A DNA stretch of 64,000 nucleotides from Jiella soli (GTDB lineage: Bacteria; Pseudomonadota; Alphaproteobacteria; Rhizobiales; Rhizobiaceae), in NCBI RefSeq assembly GCF_020615385.1, contig NZ_JAJAVB010000007.1:1-64000 (forward strand). Direction: 5' to 3'. The notes under the pieces were generated by a model. That model saw only the letters and a list, made by a program, of their open reading frames with translations. It ran no database searches and had not been told where the DNA came from. Below are positions 55,694 through 64,000 of this stretch, piece by piece (within the stretch, counting starts at the first letter, position 1; every line of letters starts with the position of its first letter). The translations under genes and the position numbers were made by a program.

Positions 55694-57589
55694 TCAGGCG
55701 CTCTTCGGTTTCACCAGCATGCGGCCGCGCATCTCCATGTGGAGCGCGTGGCAGAACCACTGGCAGTAGTACCAGTGAACGCCCGGCCGGTCGGCCGTGA
55801 AGGTGATGGAGGCCGTCGCCTGCGGTGCGACCTCCATGGCGACGCCATGGTTGCCGAGGGTGAAGCCGTGCGTCAGGTCGTCCACCTCGTCCATGTTGGT
55901 GACGTAGACCGTGACCTCGTCGCCCTGGTTGACCTCGAACTGCTCGAGCGAGAAGGCGGGTGCCACGGAGTGCATCCACACGCGCACCTTGTTGCCGTCG
56001 CGGACCACATCGGCCGGCCAGTCGGGATCGACGCCGTCCGCTTCGGCCTGTTTGCGGGCCTCGGCGAACATCGGGTCCTTGCGGTCCCAGACCGACACGG
56101 GATTGACCACGTCGGCGCGCACGATGATGCAGTCATGCGGCTCGGCGAAGGTCGGCCCGTCATGGACGAGTTTCATGTCGCCGTTCGAGATGTCGATGAG
56201 CTGGTCGTTCTCCGGCTTCAGCGGACCGACGTTCAGGAAGCGGTCCTTGGAGAACTTGTTCAGGGAGATGAGGTATTTGCCGTCGGCCTCCAGGGTCTCG
56301 CCCATGGAGGTGTGGTTGTGGCCCGGCTGGTAGTGCACGTCGATCTTCTGAAGGATCGGATCGACGTCCTCGCCCTTGAACTTCTGGACGGCCTTGTCGA
56401 TGTTCCACATCGCCACCTGGCTGTCGAGGAACAGCGTGGTGAAGGCGTTGCCCTTGCCGTCGAAGGCGGTGTGGAGCGGCCCGAGGCCCAGTTCCGGCTC
56501 GGCGACCACGGCCGAACGCGGCTCGGCGCCGTCGAACACGGCGTCGAGCAGATCGACGTCGATCACCGTCACCGTCGGCGACAGTTTGCCGTTGATGCAA
56601 AGGTGCTTCTTGTCCGGCGCCATGTTGCAGCCATGCGGGCTGTTGGAGACCGGGATGTAGGCCGTGTAAGGCGAGCCGTGACGGCCGTCGATCACCTTGA
56701 CGCCCTGGTATTCCTTGTAGTCGCCTTTCTCCACCGCCTCTTCGATGCGCTTGATGTTGAAGATGACGACCCAGTCCTGCTCCTTGGCGGTCATCTCGGC
56801 GAGCGTCACGCCCTCTTCCGAATTGTAGCAGGTCGAGAAGGCGTATTTGCCCGCGTAGTCGGCATCGCAATTGTCGAGATTGCCATCGACGATCACCTGC
56901 CAGGCGATTTCCATCGTGTCGCCGTCGATAGCGGTGAAGATGGAGACGTATTTCGTCGGATCGTCGAGGATGATGCCGTCATTGGGCAGCGGGATCCGGT
57001 GCTCGCCATTGGCGAAGACGTAGCCGGTGCGCGGCCATTTCTGCGGGCGCAGACCGTGGATGTCCGACGTGTTCGGGATCTCGATGATCTTGTCGGTCTT
57101 CATGACGTCGAGGCGAATGCGCGCGACGCGGGTGTTCGCCTTGTCGTTGGCGAACAGGTAGCGCCCGTCATAGGTGCCCTCGGTGAAGGACATGTGCGGA
57201 TGGTGCAGGTCGCCATTGTGGTAGGTCTGCATGCCGCGCTTGCCGAGGAATTCCTTCGTCTCCGGCAAGAGGCCTTCCGTCAGGATCTTCAGGCTCTCGT
57301 TGGTGGACCCCCAACCGGTGGCCGAACAGCGGTTGAACACCGGAATGCGAACCAGTTCGCGCATCGACGGCATGCCGATGACCCTGATCTCTCCCGACTG
57401 ACCGGACGACCAGAAGCCGTAATATTCGTCGAGCTCGCCCGGCTTGACCTCGAAACTGCCCGCTTCCTGAGCGGCAGCGGGCCCGATCAGGCTCCTGCCG
57501 CCGGCCAGCACCGCCCCGGCGAGCACCGCTCCGCCGGCTGTGCCGCTGAACAGCGTGCGCCGTGAGATTTTCATCTTCTCGTCCGACAT
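55694..57589 (-). CDS. nosZ: Nitrous oxide reductase, clade I (Tat-exported)
   Basis: 631 aa. Twin-arginine signal [13 protein letters not shown]. The seven-bladed propeller holds the CuZ histidines, including the DLHHPHMSF pair. The C-terminal cupredoxin domain has the CuA set Cys609, Trp611, Cys613, His617 and Met620 in [12 protein letters not shown]. It reduces N2O to N2 in the periplasm. Tat export plus neighbouring nosR and nosX place it in clade I. 12 bp upstream of nosD. Confidence 0.98.
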   Translation of the reverse strand: MSDEKMKISRRTLFSGTAGGAVLAGAVLAGGRSLIGPAAAQEAGSFEVKPGELDEYYGFWSSGQSGEIRVIGMPSMRELVRIPVFNRCSATGWGSTNESLKILTEGLLPETKEFLGKRGMQTYHNGDLHHPHMSFTEGTYDGRYLFANDKANTRVARIRLDVMKTDKIIEIPNTSDIHGLRPQKWPRTGYVFANGEHRIPLPNDGIILDDPTKYVSIFTAIDGDTMEIAWQVIVDGNLDNCDADYAGKYAFSTCYNSEEGVTLAEMTAKEQDWVVIFNIKRIEEAVEKGDYKEYQGVKVIDGRHGSPYTAYIPVSNSPHGCNMAPDKKHLCINGKLSPTVTVIDVDLLDAVFDGAEPRSAVVAEPELGLGPLHTAFDGKGNAFTTLFLDSQVAMWNIDKAVQKFKGEDVDPILQKIDVHYQPGHNHTSMGETLEADGKYLISLNKFSKDRFLNVGPLKPENDQLIDISNGDMKLVHDGPTFAEPHDCIIVRADVVNPVSVWDRKDPMFAEARKQAEADGVDPDWPADVVRDGNKVRVWMHSVAPAFSLEQFEVNQGDEVTVYVTNMDEVDDLTHGFTLGNHGVAMEVAPQATASITFTADRPGVHWYYCQWFCHALHMEMRGRMLVKPKSA

Positions 57590-57616
57590 GTTCGTCTTCC
57601 CTCTCTTGCTTGAATC

Positions 57617-59884
57617 TCAGGATGCTGGAGCCGGCGCGTCTCGGGCCGGCGTTTGGACGGCCGGCTTCGCCGGTCCGGACGGCTTGATGCCGATCTGCTT
57701 CTCGAAGCGCTCGCGCTTCTTGATACGGGCGACGACCACCGGGCACCGCTTGGTGTGCTGGTAGAGCACCTGGCAGTGGAGGCAGGAGATGCACTCGTTG
57801 GGATTGATCTCGCCGGTGGGATGGATGGCCTGGACCGGGCATTCATGCGCGCAGGTCTGGCAGGGATTGCCGCATTCCTTGTAGCGCTTGAGCCAGCGGA
57901 ACATGTGGAGGCGGGCCGGGATCGCGAGGCCGGCGCCGAGCGGGCAGACGTAGCGGCAGTAGAAGCGCTCGATGAACAGGCCCGGAGCGAGGCACGCCAG
58001 CGCGAACAGGACGTAGGGCCACGAGCGATCGAACTTGAGGATGATCGCGGTCTTGAACGGCTCGACCTCGGCATAGTGCTCGGCGGCGGACAACGAGTAG
58101 AGCGACAGGCCGAACAGGCCGAGAAAGATGATGTACTTCACCGGCCACAGGCGTTCATGCAGCCCCCAGGGCAGCGTGACCTGAGGCACCTTCAGGGCGC
58201 GGGCGATCTTGTTGGTCAGCTCCTGCAGGGCGCCGAACGGACACAGCCAGCCGCAATAGGCGCCGCGCGCCCAGAACAGAAGGGCTGCCGCCACCGCGAA
58301 CCACAGGAGGAAGATCAGCGGGTCCATCAGGAACGTCTCCCAACGGAAGTCGGAAAACACCGCCGAGGCGAAGGCCAGCACATTGACCACGGAGAGCTGG
58401 GCGTTGGCGTACCAGCCGATGAAGACCAGCGTGAAGGCAAGGAAGACGGTGCGGATGATGCCGAACACCCGCTCGTTTCGGGTGGCGAGCGACTGGAAGA
58501 AGAACAACCCCGTCAGAAAGGCGAGCGCGCCGCCGAGGATGACGATCTCGGTCCGCTTGGCCTGCCAGATCCGCGTCCACAGCGCATTGCGGATATCCGC
58601 CGCGTCTTCCGGGACCATCGTCTCGGCCGGAGTGTCGCTGCTGGCGGCGGCGGTATCGGCTTGCGGCTGCGGTGCGACCGTCTTCAGGTAGCGCTCGGGC
58701 AGATCGTAGCCGACATCGTAGGTCAGGAACACTTTCTCGATCGCCCCGACCGCGCGCTGCACCAGCAGCTGGAGACGCCAGGGCTTTGCCGGATCGAACC
58801 CGGTCCCGGCCGGCACGATGAACAGATCCGCCTCCTCGAAGCCGGGGGCACCATCGGCCGCGATCCGCACCACCCGGCGGTGCTCGCGGTCGCGGAAGCG
58901 ATGCGAGACGTCGTCCTGAATCATCTGGATGCGGTCGAAGATGCCGCCGCGCACATAGCCCGATCCCTTGAAGGACCAGCGGCCATTGCCGGCGATCAGG
59001 ATCGCCTCGTCGCCCTCCTCCAGCAGATCTTGGAGATTGTCGTAGGCCGCATCTCCAAGGAGGCTCCGGCCGATGGAGGGCTGGCTGGCGAGGCCGACCC
59101 ACAAATCGATGTAAGGGGCCGTCTCCGGCCCGGCCTCGGCGCGCTTTTCGGTGCGCTCGTCGCCGAGGGCAGCGAAATCCTGGTTGATGGCCGCGACGTC
59201 GACCACGAAGTGCCGCAGCGAGCCGTCACCGGCGAGGGTCTGCCAGTCCTGCACCGCGTCGACGCTGCGATCGACGGCCTGCTGCGGCCCCGCCGGACCG
59301 GTCTCCGGCTCGAAACTCCCGAGCGAAAGCGCCTTGGCCACCTTGATGGCGGCGCGCCGGATCGAATCGTCGATCACCATGATGGTGACGGTGGCGCCCG
59401 AGACGATATCGAGATCGTGGCCGGTGTCCTCGCCCGCCGCTTCCTTGTTGAGGTCGAGGCCGGCGTATCGTGCCGTGACCGCCTTGATCTTCGCCTCGGG
59501 AATCCCGACCAGGACGATCGGCTCGGAGTGTTTCACGAGCCGCACACCGGTCACGACCGCCTTGTCGGAGATTCCGACAAGGACATGGATGGGCTTGCCG
59601 GAATAGCCGGTCGTGGGCACGAAATCGGAGGTGAGAAACACCCAGCCGATCGTCTTGCCGCCCGAAAGCGCGGGCACAACCGGGACATCCTCGCGGATTT
59701 CACCGTAGGCGTCGGCGCCGGGCACGAGATCGGCGGCAACGACCGTCTCGAGATATTCGCCGACGAGCGGTCCGCCCGACACGGCCTGCGCCGGAACCGG
59801 CGACAAGAGCATCAGGAGCAGGAACGCGAGCGCATGGAGGCTCCATCCGGGCGCGCGTTTCGCGCCGGTGTCGTGGCGTTGCAT
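57617..59884 (-). CDS. nosR: NosR, polytopic flavo-iron-sulfur protein for NosZ maturation and electron supply
   Basis: 755 aa. Signal segment, then a periplasmic FMN-binding domain with flavinylation motif SGATVT (162-167, FMN expected on Thr167), membrane helices, and a cytoplasmic ferredoxin-type domain with two Cys clusters (CGNPCQTCAHECP, CISCLHCQ). AAGGAAGAAATC precedes the ATG. It channels electrons to NosZ and supports nos expression and maturation. 59 bp after the small tatE-like gene. Confidence 0.96.
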   Translation of the reverse strand: MQRHDTGAKRAPGWSLHALAFLLLMLLSPVPAQAVSGGPLVGEYLETVVAADLVPGADAYGEIREDVPVVPALSGGKTIGWVFLTSDFVPTTGYSGKPIHVLVGISDKAVVTGVRLVKHSEPIVLVGIPEAKIKAVTARYAGLDLNKEAAGEDTGHDLDIVSGATVTIMVIDDSIRRAAIKVAKALSLGSFEPETGPAGPQQAVDRSVDAVQDWQTLAGDGSLRHFVVDVAAINQDFAALGDERTEKRAEAGPETAPYIDLWVGLASQPSIGRSLLGDAAYDNLQDLLEEGDEAILIAGNGRWSFKGSGYVRGGIFDRIQMIQDDVSHRFRDREHRRVVRIAADGAPGFEEADLFIVPAGTGFDPAKPWRLQLLVQRAVGAIEKVFLTYDVGYDLPERYLKTVAPQPQADTAAASSDTPAETMVPEDAADIRNALWTRIWQAKRTEIVILGGALAFLTGLFFFQSLATRNERVFGIIRTVFLAFTLVFIGWYANAQLSVVNVLAFASAVFSDFRWETFLMDPLIFLLWFAVAAALLFWARGAYCGWLCPFGALQELTNKIARALKVPQVTLPWGLHERLWPVKYIIFLGLFGLSLYSLSAAEHYAEVEPFKTAIILKFDRSWPYVLFALACLAPGLFIERFYCRYVCPLGAGLAIPARLHMFRWLKRYKECGNPCQTCAHECPVQAIHPTGEINPNECISCLHCQVLYQHTKRCPVVVARIKKRERFEKQIGIKPSGPAKPAVQTPARDAPAPAS

Positions 59885-59943
59885 GATTTCTTCCTTGGTT
59901 GCCCGAAACGCTTGAGCGAGCCGCGTCCAGCGGCCGTATCGTC

Positions 59944-60123
59944 TCAAAGCCGAGGCGAAAGGTCGTTGTCGAGGGCGGCGGGTTCGTCCTCGTTCAGCCC
60001 CGTCTTGAAGGCCTTGATGCCCTTGGCGACATCGCCCATGAGCTCCGGAATCTTGCCGCGCCCGAACAGCAGCATCACAACCGCCAGGACAATGAGCCAA
60101 TGCCAGATGCTGAAACTACCCAT
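59944..60123 (-). CDS. tatE: TatA/TatE-like twin-arginine translocase component
   Basis: 59 aa. [20 protein letters not shown] forms the single membrane helix, followed by the [20 protein letters not shown] hinge and amphipathic helix that are diagnostic of TatA/E, then a short acidic tail. It stands first in the nos transcription unit. NosZ and NosX carry Tat signals, so it probably boosts their export. A tatE gene is known at the end of nos operons in pseudomonads; here it is at the front. Confidence 0.9.
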   Translation of the reverse strand: MGSFSIWHWLIVLAVVMLLFGRGKIPELMGDVAKGIKAFKTGLNEDEPAALDNDLSPRL

Positions 60124-60214
60124 GATCGGATTCCTCTGTGCATCGTGCTTTCGTTTTCCGGAAACGGCCTCCGGTCTTCGTGTCGTTGCTGTAGGTCGGG
60201 AGACCGGGGCCGAC

Positions 60215-60230
60215 TTTGCGGTTGCGCAAA
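60215..60230 (-). promoter_or_regulatory. NnrR/Fnr-type operator upstream of tatE-nosRZDFYLX
   Basis: TTTGCG-GTTG-CGCAAA, a perfect 6+6 dyad, with flanks CCGAC and CTCGG extending the symmetry. It lies between nnrS and the tatE-like gene, centred about 99 bases before the latter's ATG. Same half-sites as at 50492-50507. Confidence 0.82.
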
Positions 60231-60238
60231 CTCGGCAC

Positions 60239-61417
60239 TCATTTCACGCCGAGGGGCGGCCGCAGATGGGCTAGCGGCAGAAATGCGAAGGCGAGGAGCC
60301 AGAGCACCGCGCTGATGCCGAGAAGCGGCACGTAAAACTCCGCGACCAGAGGCGCTGCCACACGCGCCAGAGCTGCCAGATTCGCGGCGATCAGGGCCAG
60401 GCGTATCGGCTGCGGCGCGGCGCGGCGTCCCTGCCCTCGCGTCGCCGACAGGCGCCCCATGACGGCGAGCGTCATCGTGCCGATGGCGCCCGCAGTCAGG
60501 GCATGGAGGGCGCTGTCGGGCGGAACCAGAAGAAACGGCCGGGCGGCCAGCCCCGCGAGCAGCGTCCCCGCCGCGAGCCATCCATAGCCCAGATGAAGCG
60601 CCGCAAGGCCCATTTCGCGGAGCAGCCATCCCCGCCAACGCAGCAGGCGAACGACATGGAGTACGCCCGCCCCCATCATCGTCGCAGCCGTCACCGGATG
60701 AGCCGGTGCGACGACAAAGGACACCAGTCCGGCGGAGGCGACAAACAGAACGGCGATGTCGAATCGGCCATAGGGTTCCGGCACCCGCTCGGCACGCGCA
60801 CCGGACAGGGCATTTCGGGTGAAGCTCGGCACCAACCTGCCTCCGACTGCCGCGATCAGCAGCGCACCCACGCTGATCCCCGTGCGGGCGAGAATGGCTG
60901 CGGCTTCGGCGTCGCCGGCCGAAAGACGATGGGCGATCGAAGCGAGAGCCAGGAGCGGAAACAGCATCAGGCCATGGCGCGACTGCTGCGCCGACTTGAC
61001 CCGCGCCTCGCGGGCAAGAACCAGGAACAGCGTCAGCGGAAAGATCGCATCGACGATCGTCCCCGGCCAGAACGGCAGGACGAGCGGCAGGACGCGCCCT
61101 GCGAGCCAGAGCGCGAACAGCGCGGCGAGGCGATAGCCGGAAGCCGGCAGCTTGCCCGACCAGTTCGGCGTCGCCGACAGGAGATAACCGGCAATGACGG
61201 CGGGCAGAAATCCGAACACCATCTCGTGGGCATGCCATGTGAGCGGCGACAGATGAGCGACCTCGCCAACTCCGGAAACGAACATCCACGCCCAGAGCGG
61301 CACGGCGGCGGCGGCATGAAGACAGGCGCCGAGAAAGAACGGACGAAAAGAGGCGGCGAACAGCCATCCCGCCTCCGTCCTCATCCGGGATGCGACCAGC
61401 CTCGGGGACGCGGACAT
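60239..61417 (-). CDS. nnrS: NnrS family membrane protein
   Basis: 392 aa from the ATG at 61417 (AGAGGG upstream); ATG 61447 is an alternative. About twelve hydrophobic segments. [22 protein letters not shown]-type histidines in [20 protein letters not shown] and [20 protein letters not shown] are NnrS signatures. It is a heme/copper membrane protein linked to nitric oxide tolerance and regulated by NnrR. It precedes the nos unit on the same strand, with the operator in between. Confidence 0.94.
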   Translation of the reverse strand: MSASPRLVASRMRTEAGWLFAASFRPFFLGACLHAAAAVPLWAWMFVSGVGEVAHLSPLTWHAHEMVFGFLPAVIAGYLLSATPNWSGKLPASGYRLAALFALWLAGRVLPLVLPFWPGTIVDAIFPLTLFLVLAREARVKSAQQSRHGLMLFPLLALASIAHRLSAGDAEAAAILARTGISVGALLIAAVGGRLVPSFTRNALSGARAERVPEPYGRFDIAVLFVASAGLVSFVVAPAHPVTAATMMGAGVLHVVRLLRWRGWLLREMGLAALHLGYGWLAAGTLLAGLAARPFLLVPPDSALHALTAGAIGTMTLAVMGRLSATRGQGRRAAPQPIRLALIAANLAALARVAAPLVAEFYVPLLGISAVLWLLAFAFLPLAHLRPPLGVK

Positions 61418-61477
61418 GAGACAGACACCCTCTGTTGTGCTGATCATGCGCAATAGAGGCACGAATGCTCGTCAACG

Positions 61478-61491
61478 TTGTTCCCGAGCAA
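61478..61491. promoter_or_regulatory. Crp/Fnr-type half-conserved operator between nnrS and the DUF1858 gene
   Basis: TTGTT-CCCG-AGCAA fits TTG-N8-CAA with four of five half-site bases symmetric. Its centre is the same distance (about 67 bases) from the ATG of divergent nnrS (61417) and from that of the DUF1858 gene (61552), so one site could serve both. Confidence 0.55.
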
Positions 61492-61551
61492 AGAAGACCG
61501 CGATGACCGGCGCTACACTCCTTTGATCAGGCCACCTGAATTCATGAACCG

Positions 61552-61785
61552 ATGACAGCCGTGCCGCATCTTTCCGCCATCCGACCCGACCTCGCCGTCG
61601 ACGACCTTCTCAGACGCCACAAGGCCGCGATTCCGGTCTTCATTCGACGGCGGATGCTCTGCGTCGGGTGCCCCTTCGCCCCGATCCACACGATCGCCGA
61701 CGCCTGTCTCGAGCATGGGGTCGAGCTGGAGTCGTTGCTGGCGGAGCTGGCGGACGTCCTGTCCGTCGATGGATCCCTGGCCTGA
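61552..61785 (+). CDS. DUF1858 small protein
   Basis: 77 aa. The motif MLCVGCPFAPIHTIADACLE, with its CxxC pair, is diagnostic of DUF1858, found alone or fused to ScdA/hybrid-cluster proteins in nitrosative-stress contexts. Probably a redox or metal-binding helper in NO metabolism; role unproven. Divergent from nnrS and probably co-regulated with it. Confidence 0.85.
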   Translation: MTAVPHLSAIRPDLAVDDLLRRHKAAIPVFIRRRMLCVGCPFAPIHTIADACLEHGVELESLLAELADVLSVDGSLA

Positions 61786-61804
61786 TGAGGACGGAAAATT
61801 GGAC

Positions 61805-62095
61805 ATGACGCAAATCACGCCCACACCAGACGGCTTCGACATAGAAGCGGCGCTCGTCGCCGAAGGCTTCGAGCTCCCTGTCGGGGATGTTCAATTGCTG
61901 ATGCGGGAAGGGAAGATCACCAGCCGGCTGGATCAGGGCGGAGGCGAGGATGCCGGGACGTTTCGGCTCGTCTTCTTCCATCGTGGCACTCGCCTGACCC
62001 TGATCGTCGACGAGAGCGGCCAGGTGCTGCGCCGCTCCTCGATCGCGTTTGCGGGAGAGGAGTTGCCCGCCGCGCTGCACCGTCCGGCACCGTGA
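61805..62095 (+). CDS. Conserved small protein (DUF6522-like)
   Basis: 96 aa. It begins MTQITPTPDGFDIEAALVAE and contains LLMREGKITSRLDQGGGEDA and TFRLVFFHRGTRLTLIVDE. It resembles the small beta-rich DUF6522 proteins seen in denitrification neighbourhoods, but I assign the family only tentatively. 19 bp after the DUF1858 gene and probably co-transcribed; convergent with the regulator gene. Confidence 0.7.
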   Translation: MTQITPTPDGFDIEAALVAEGFELPVGDVQLLMREGKITSRLDQGGGEDAGTFRLVFFHRGTRLTLIVDESGQVLRRSSIAFAGEELPAALHRPAP

Positions 62096-62098
62096 ATT

Positions 62099-62809
62099 TC
62101 AGTCCTGTTCGGCCTGGCCATCCGCGAGGGCGACAAGGCCGTGCGGATTGCACACGACGATCTTCTTGCGGGAGCTGGAAACCAGCCCCCGACCTTCCCA
62201 GGCGCTCAACAGACGGCTGACGGTATGCAGCGTTGCGCCGGTCATCTCCGCGATATCGAGACGCGTGATGGGGAAGTCGATCAGAATGCCCTCCTCCGTC
62301 TTTCGCCCCGCCTGGTGAACGAGGCGCAGCAGCGCGTGAGCCACTCGCCGCTCGACCCCTTCCGTCCCAAGCTCGCGGATACGCGTATGGGCTTCCTGAA
62401 GGCGCTCGCCGACCGTCGCCAGTGCATTGACGGCCAGAGCCGGGCAGCGCGCGACGAGAAAATCCCACTGGCTCATGGGCCAGACCATCGTCAGGCTTTC
62501 GACCACGGCCGTCGCCGTGCCGGGATAGTCGCTGCGGCGGATCGCCTTGGCGATGCCGTAGATATCGCCCGGATGAACGTGTCGAACGAGGATCTGCTGG
62601 CCGTCCGGAGCGGTCTGGGTCACTTTCAACCGGCCATGCAGGAGTGCGAAGAACTCGGCGGCCGGATCGCCCTGATTGAAGACGGACATACCGGTCGCCA
62701 GTCGGCGCGTGTGGGCCGATTGCAGAACCGCGTCCAGGTCCTCGTCCGCCATCGTGGCGAAGATGTCGAGCTCCTTCAGCACGGACCTGTCTATCCGCTG
62801 GGCTGTCAT
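62099..62809 (-). CDS. Crp/Fnr family regulator (NnrR/DNR type)
   Basis: 236 aa. An N-terminal cNMP-like sensor barrel (about 10-125) lacks the cysteine cluster of FnrN, pointing to the NO-responsive NnrR/DNR branch rather than an oxygen sensor. The C-terminal winged helix has recognition helix TLHTVSRLLSAW, which suits TTGCG/TTGAT half-sites. The start at 62809 begins MTAQRIDRSVLKELDIF. Beside nnrS and near four fitting operators, it is the probable regulator of this region. Assignment as NnrR is inference from context. Confidence 0.88.
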   Translation of the reverse strand: MTAQRIDRSVLKELDIFATMADEDLDAVLQSAHTRRLATGMSVFNQGDPAAEFFALLHGRLKVTQTAPDGQQILVRHVHPGDIYGIAKAIRRSDYPGTATAVVESLTMVWPMSQWDFLVARCPALAVNALATVGERLQEAHTRIRELGTEGVERRVAHALLRLVHQAGRKTEEGILIDFPITRLDIAEMTGATLHTVSRLLSAWEGRGLVSSSRKKIVVCNPHGLVALADGQAEQD

Positions 62810-62904
62810 CCTTCGTCTCCATCGGCGCTCTCGTGATTCTCGTGCGCGCCTGCAAGCCGGCACCTCTACTCAACGATCCGCCTCGCCACAACGATCCAGG
62901 AAAG

Positions 62905-62945
62905 GTGGAGCGGCAAGGCCGGCCGGAACGGCCTTGCCGCTCCAC
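62905..62945. repeat. Perfect 16-bp inverted repeat between regulator and DUF2249 gene
   Basis: GTGGAGCGGCAAGGCC (62905-62920) pairs without mismatch with 62930-62945 around a 9-base loop. There is no T-run, so it is not a classic terminator. It lies in the divergent promoter region, upstream of the TTG-N8-CAA box at 62967. Confidence 0.7.
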
Positions 62946-62966
62946 CCAGAAGGTTGTGCGGCGAGT

Positions 62967-62980
62967 TTGCGCCCGGACAA
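62967..62980 (+). promoter_or_regulatory. Possible Crp/Fnr-type operator upstream of DUF2249 gene
   Basis: TTGCG-CCCG-GACAA fits TTG-N8-CAA, with the left half-site identical to the nos operator. The centre is about 64 bases before the DUF2249 ATG, similar to the spacing for nnrS and the DUF1858 gene. Confidence 0.5.
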
Positions 62981-63037
62981 CGATGCACGCAGGCCAAGCT
63001 GGCAAAACCGGAACCTCGTCAAACAGGATTCCTGCCG

Positions 63038-63280
63038 ATGACCACCATGTCAGACGTCCGCGCGGTACTCGACCTACGCAGCTTGCCATGCACCACCCGC
63101 CGCGCGACCATATTCGGGATGTTCGACGCTCTCGAATCCGGACAGGCGTTCGAGATCGTCAACGATCACGATCCGGCGCCGCTGCGCGGCCACTTCGACG
63201 CACGCGCCGACGGTTCCTACGACTGGACCTATGTCGAAGCCGGCCCGCGCGAATGGCGCGTCAGGATCACGCGGGGCTGA
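63038..63280 (+). CDS. DUF2249 domain protein
   Basis: 80 aa (ATG 63047 also possible). VLDLRSLPCTTRRATIFGMF and AFEIVNDHDPAPLRGHF are DUF2249 features (SirA/TusA-like small fold). Such genes accompany nitrite and nitric oxide reductase clusters; biochemical role unknown. 3 bp from the next gene. Confidence 0.87.
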   Translation: MTTMSDVRAVLDLRSLPCTTRRATIFGMFDALESGQAFEIVNDHDPAPLRGHFDARADGSYDWTYVEAGPREWRVRITRG

Positions 63281-63283
63281 ACG

Positions 63284-63646
63284 ATGGACGTTGTTGAAAA
63301 CACCGTCCGCCGCGCCCTGCGGACGGTGGACGACCCGGAACTCGGGGTGAATGTCGTCGATCTCGGGCTCGTTCGTTCGGTCGCGATCGACGAGGATCGG
63401 GTGGACATCGTGATGATGATGACGACACCGACCTGCCCGATCGGCTCGTTGATCGCCGAAACGGCGAAGGTTGCCGTGGAAAGTCGCATCGGTGGTAACT
63501 GGCGGGTGAGCGTTTCCCTCGATCGCTCGGCGGAGTGGAGTCCGGCGCTGGCCTCTCCCGAGGTCCGGGCCCATTTCGAGCCTCACCCGTCAGCGGTGGC
63601 AGGCGCATTGAAGGCCGCCTTTTCCCGCCTGTTCAAGCTGGCATGA
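63284..63646 (+). CDS. MIP18/DUF59 family iron-sulfur assembly factor
   Basis: 120 aa. TVDDPELGVNVVDLGLVRSV and MMTTPTCPIGSLIAE with its conserved Cys match the SufT/PaaD-like DUF59 fold, which helps mature Fe-S proteins. The C-terminal 40 residues are extra. In this cluster it probably assists metal-centre assembly of denitrification enzymes. Overlaps the next gene by 4 bp. Confidence 0.88.
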   Translation: MDVVENTVRRALRTVDDPELGVNVVDLGLVRSVAIDEDRVDIVMMMTTPTCPIGSLIAETAKVAVESRIGGNWRVSVSLDRSAEWSPALASPEVRAHFEPHPSAVAGALKAAFSRLFKLA

Positions 63647-64000
63647 CCCCGTCTCGCATCTTGCGCCCGGCCGCGGCCGGCCTTGCCGCCGCTTCGCTCG
63701 TCATGGGCCTGACGGGCGGGCTTGCGCGTCTCGGCATTTCGCCCTCCCCCGCCTCGGCGATGGAGTTTCACGGCGCGCTGATGATCGCCGGCTTCTTCGG
63801 AACCCTGATCGGCCTGGAGCGCGCCGTCGCCGATGGTCGGAGCGCGGCATTGATGGTGCCGCTCCTTTCATTGGCAGGCGTGGTGAGCCTCGTCACCGGT
63901 TTCGAGCAGGCGGCGGCGGCCGGCTTCCTCCTCGCCGGGCTGGGCCTTACGCTACTCACGGGTCTCGCCTGCTGGCGGCAGCCGACGCTGTTTGCCGCCG
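63643..64000 (+). CDS. Membrane protein, N-terminal part (3' truncated by window)
   Basis: 119 codons are visible. Hydrophobic stretches GLAAASLVMGLTGGLARLG, FHGALMIAGFFGTLIGLE and MVPLLSLAGVVSLVTGF predict at least three or four membrane helices, with a His in the second reminiscent of NnrS-type heme sites. Coupled by ATGA to the DUF59 gene. Family not recognised with certainty. Confidence 0.75.
   Translation, partial: MTPSRILRPAAAGLAAASLVMGLTGGLARLGISPSPASAMEFHGALMIAGFFGTLIGLERAVADGRSAALMVPLLSLAGVVSLVTGFEQAAAAGFLLAGLGLTLLTGLACWRQPTLFAA

Noticed and set aside
57653-60274. A long plus-strand frame (about 870 codons) opposite nosR
   Set aside because: Antisense shadow of nosR. Compositionally biased, without motifs, and it would span the nos operator.
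61519-61540. TTGATCAGG-like sequence before the DUF1858 gene as an Fnr box
   Set aside because: The second half-site is missing and the spacing is wrong; the dyad at 61478-61491 fits better.

Overview
The window is a high-GC, chromosome-like segment from an alphaproteobacterium, most likely Hyphomicrobiales (Rhizobiales). The evidence is nosRZDFYLX gene order with an ApbE-type NosX, NnrR-type TTTGCG-N4-CGCAAA operators, a glycine riboswitch in front of gcvTHP, DUF1127 and Uma2 genes, and a palindromic repeat of the kind scattered through rhizobial intergenic DNA. I cannot name a genus. No rRNA, tRNA, complete insertion sequence or CRISPR array is visible.

Layout. 1-857: 3' end of a chemoreceptor. 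1-4.4 kb: a minus-strand trio of glycosyltransferase, deacetylase-like protein and nucleotide-sugar dehydrogenase. 4.6-8.8 kb: oligopeptide-type binding protein and two permeases. 8.85-16.1 kb: a tight minus-strand run encoding a double-domain peptide-transport ATPase, an ABC-exporter-like protein whose ATP site is degenerate, a cyclic-nucleotide-binding protein, a metallo-beta-lactamase-fold hydrolase and a class III cyclase. 16.2-21.7 kb: three glycosyltransferases, a GNAT-like protein and a second paralogue of the deacetylase-like protein. 21.8-30.7 kb: signalling (DUF1127, receiver-kinase, OmpR regulator, membrane kinase, another peptide-binding protein, a cyclase-TPR protein). 31-41 kb: housekeeping and small accessory genes (HbpS-like, exported MsrA, lepA, CYTH, ruvC, Uma2, PilZ, yebC, GFA, BLUF), including a patch with two broken toxin genes beside intact antitoxin-like partners and a duplicated lepA 3' end. 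41-45.7 kb: gcvTHP. 46-49.9 kb: valine/isobutyrate catabolism. 50.5-64 kb: denitrification, with pseudoazurin, the complete nitrous oxide reductase operon (tatE-like, nosR, Z, D, F, Y, L, X), nnrS, a Crp/Fnr regulator and several small conserved proteins.

How it fits together. The two sugar clusters look like parts of one surface-polysaccharide pathway. The cyclase, cyclic-nucleotide-binding and MBL-fold genes form a possible closed cAMP/cGMP circuit co-transcribed with an ABC-like membrane protein that probably cannot hydrolyse ATP; this is the most unusual element. The nos block is self-contained: regulator, operators, flavin transferase for NosR, copper chaperone, ABC accessory transporter, Tat component and electron donor are all present.

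Limits. All calls come from reading the sequence and knowledge of protein families. No alignment or database search was run. Start codons are argued from Shine-Dalgarno spacing where possible.
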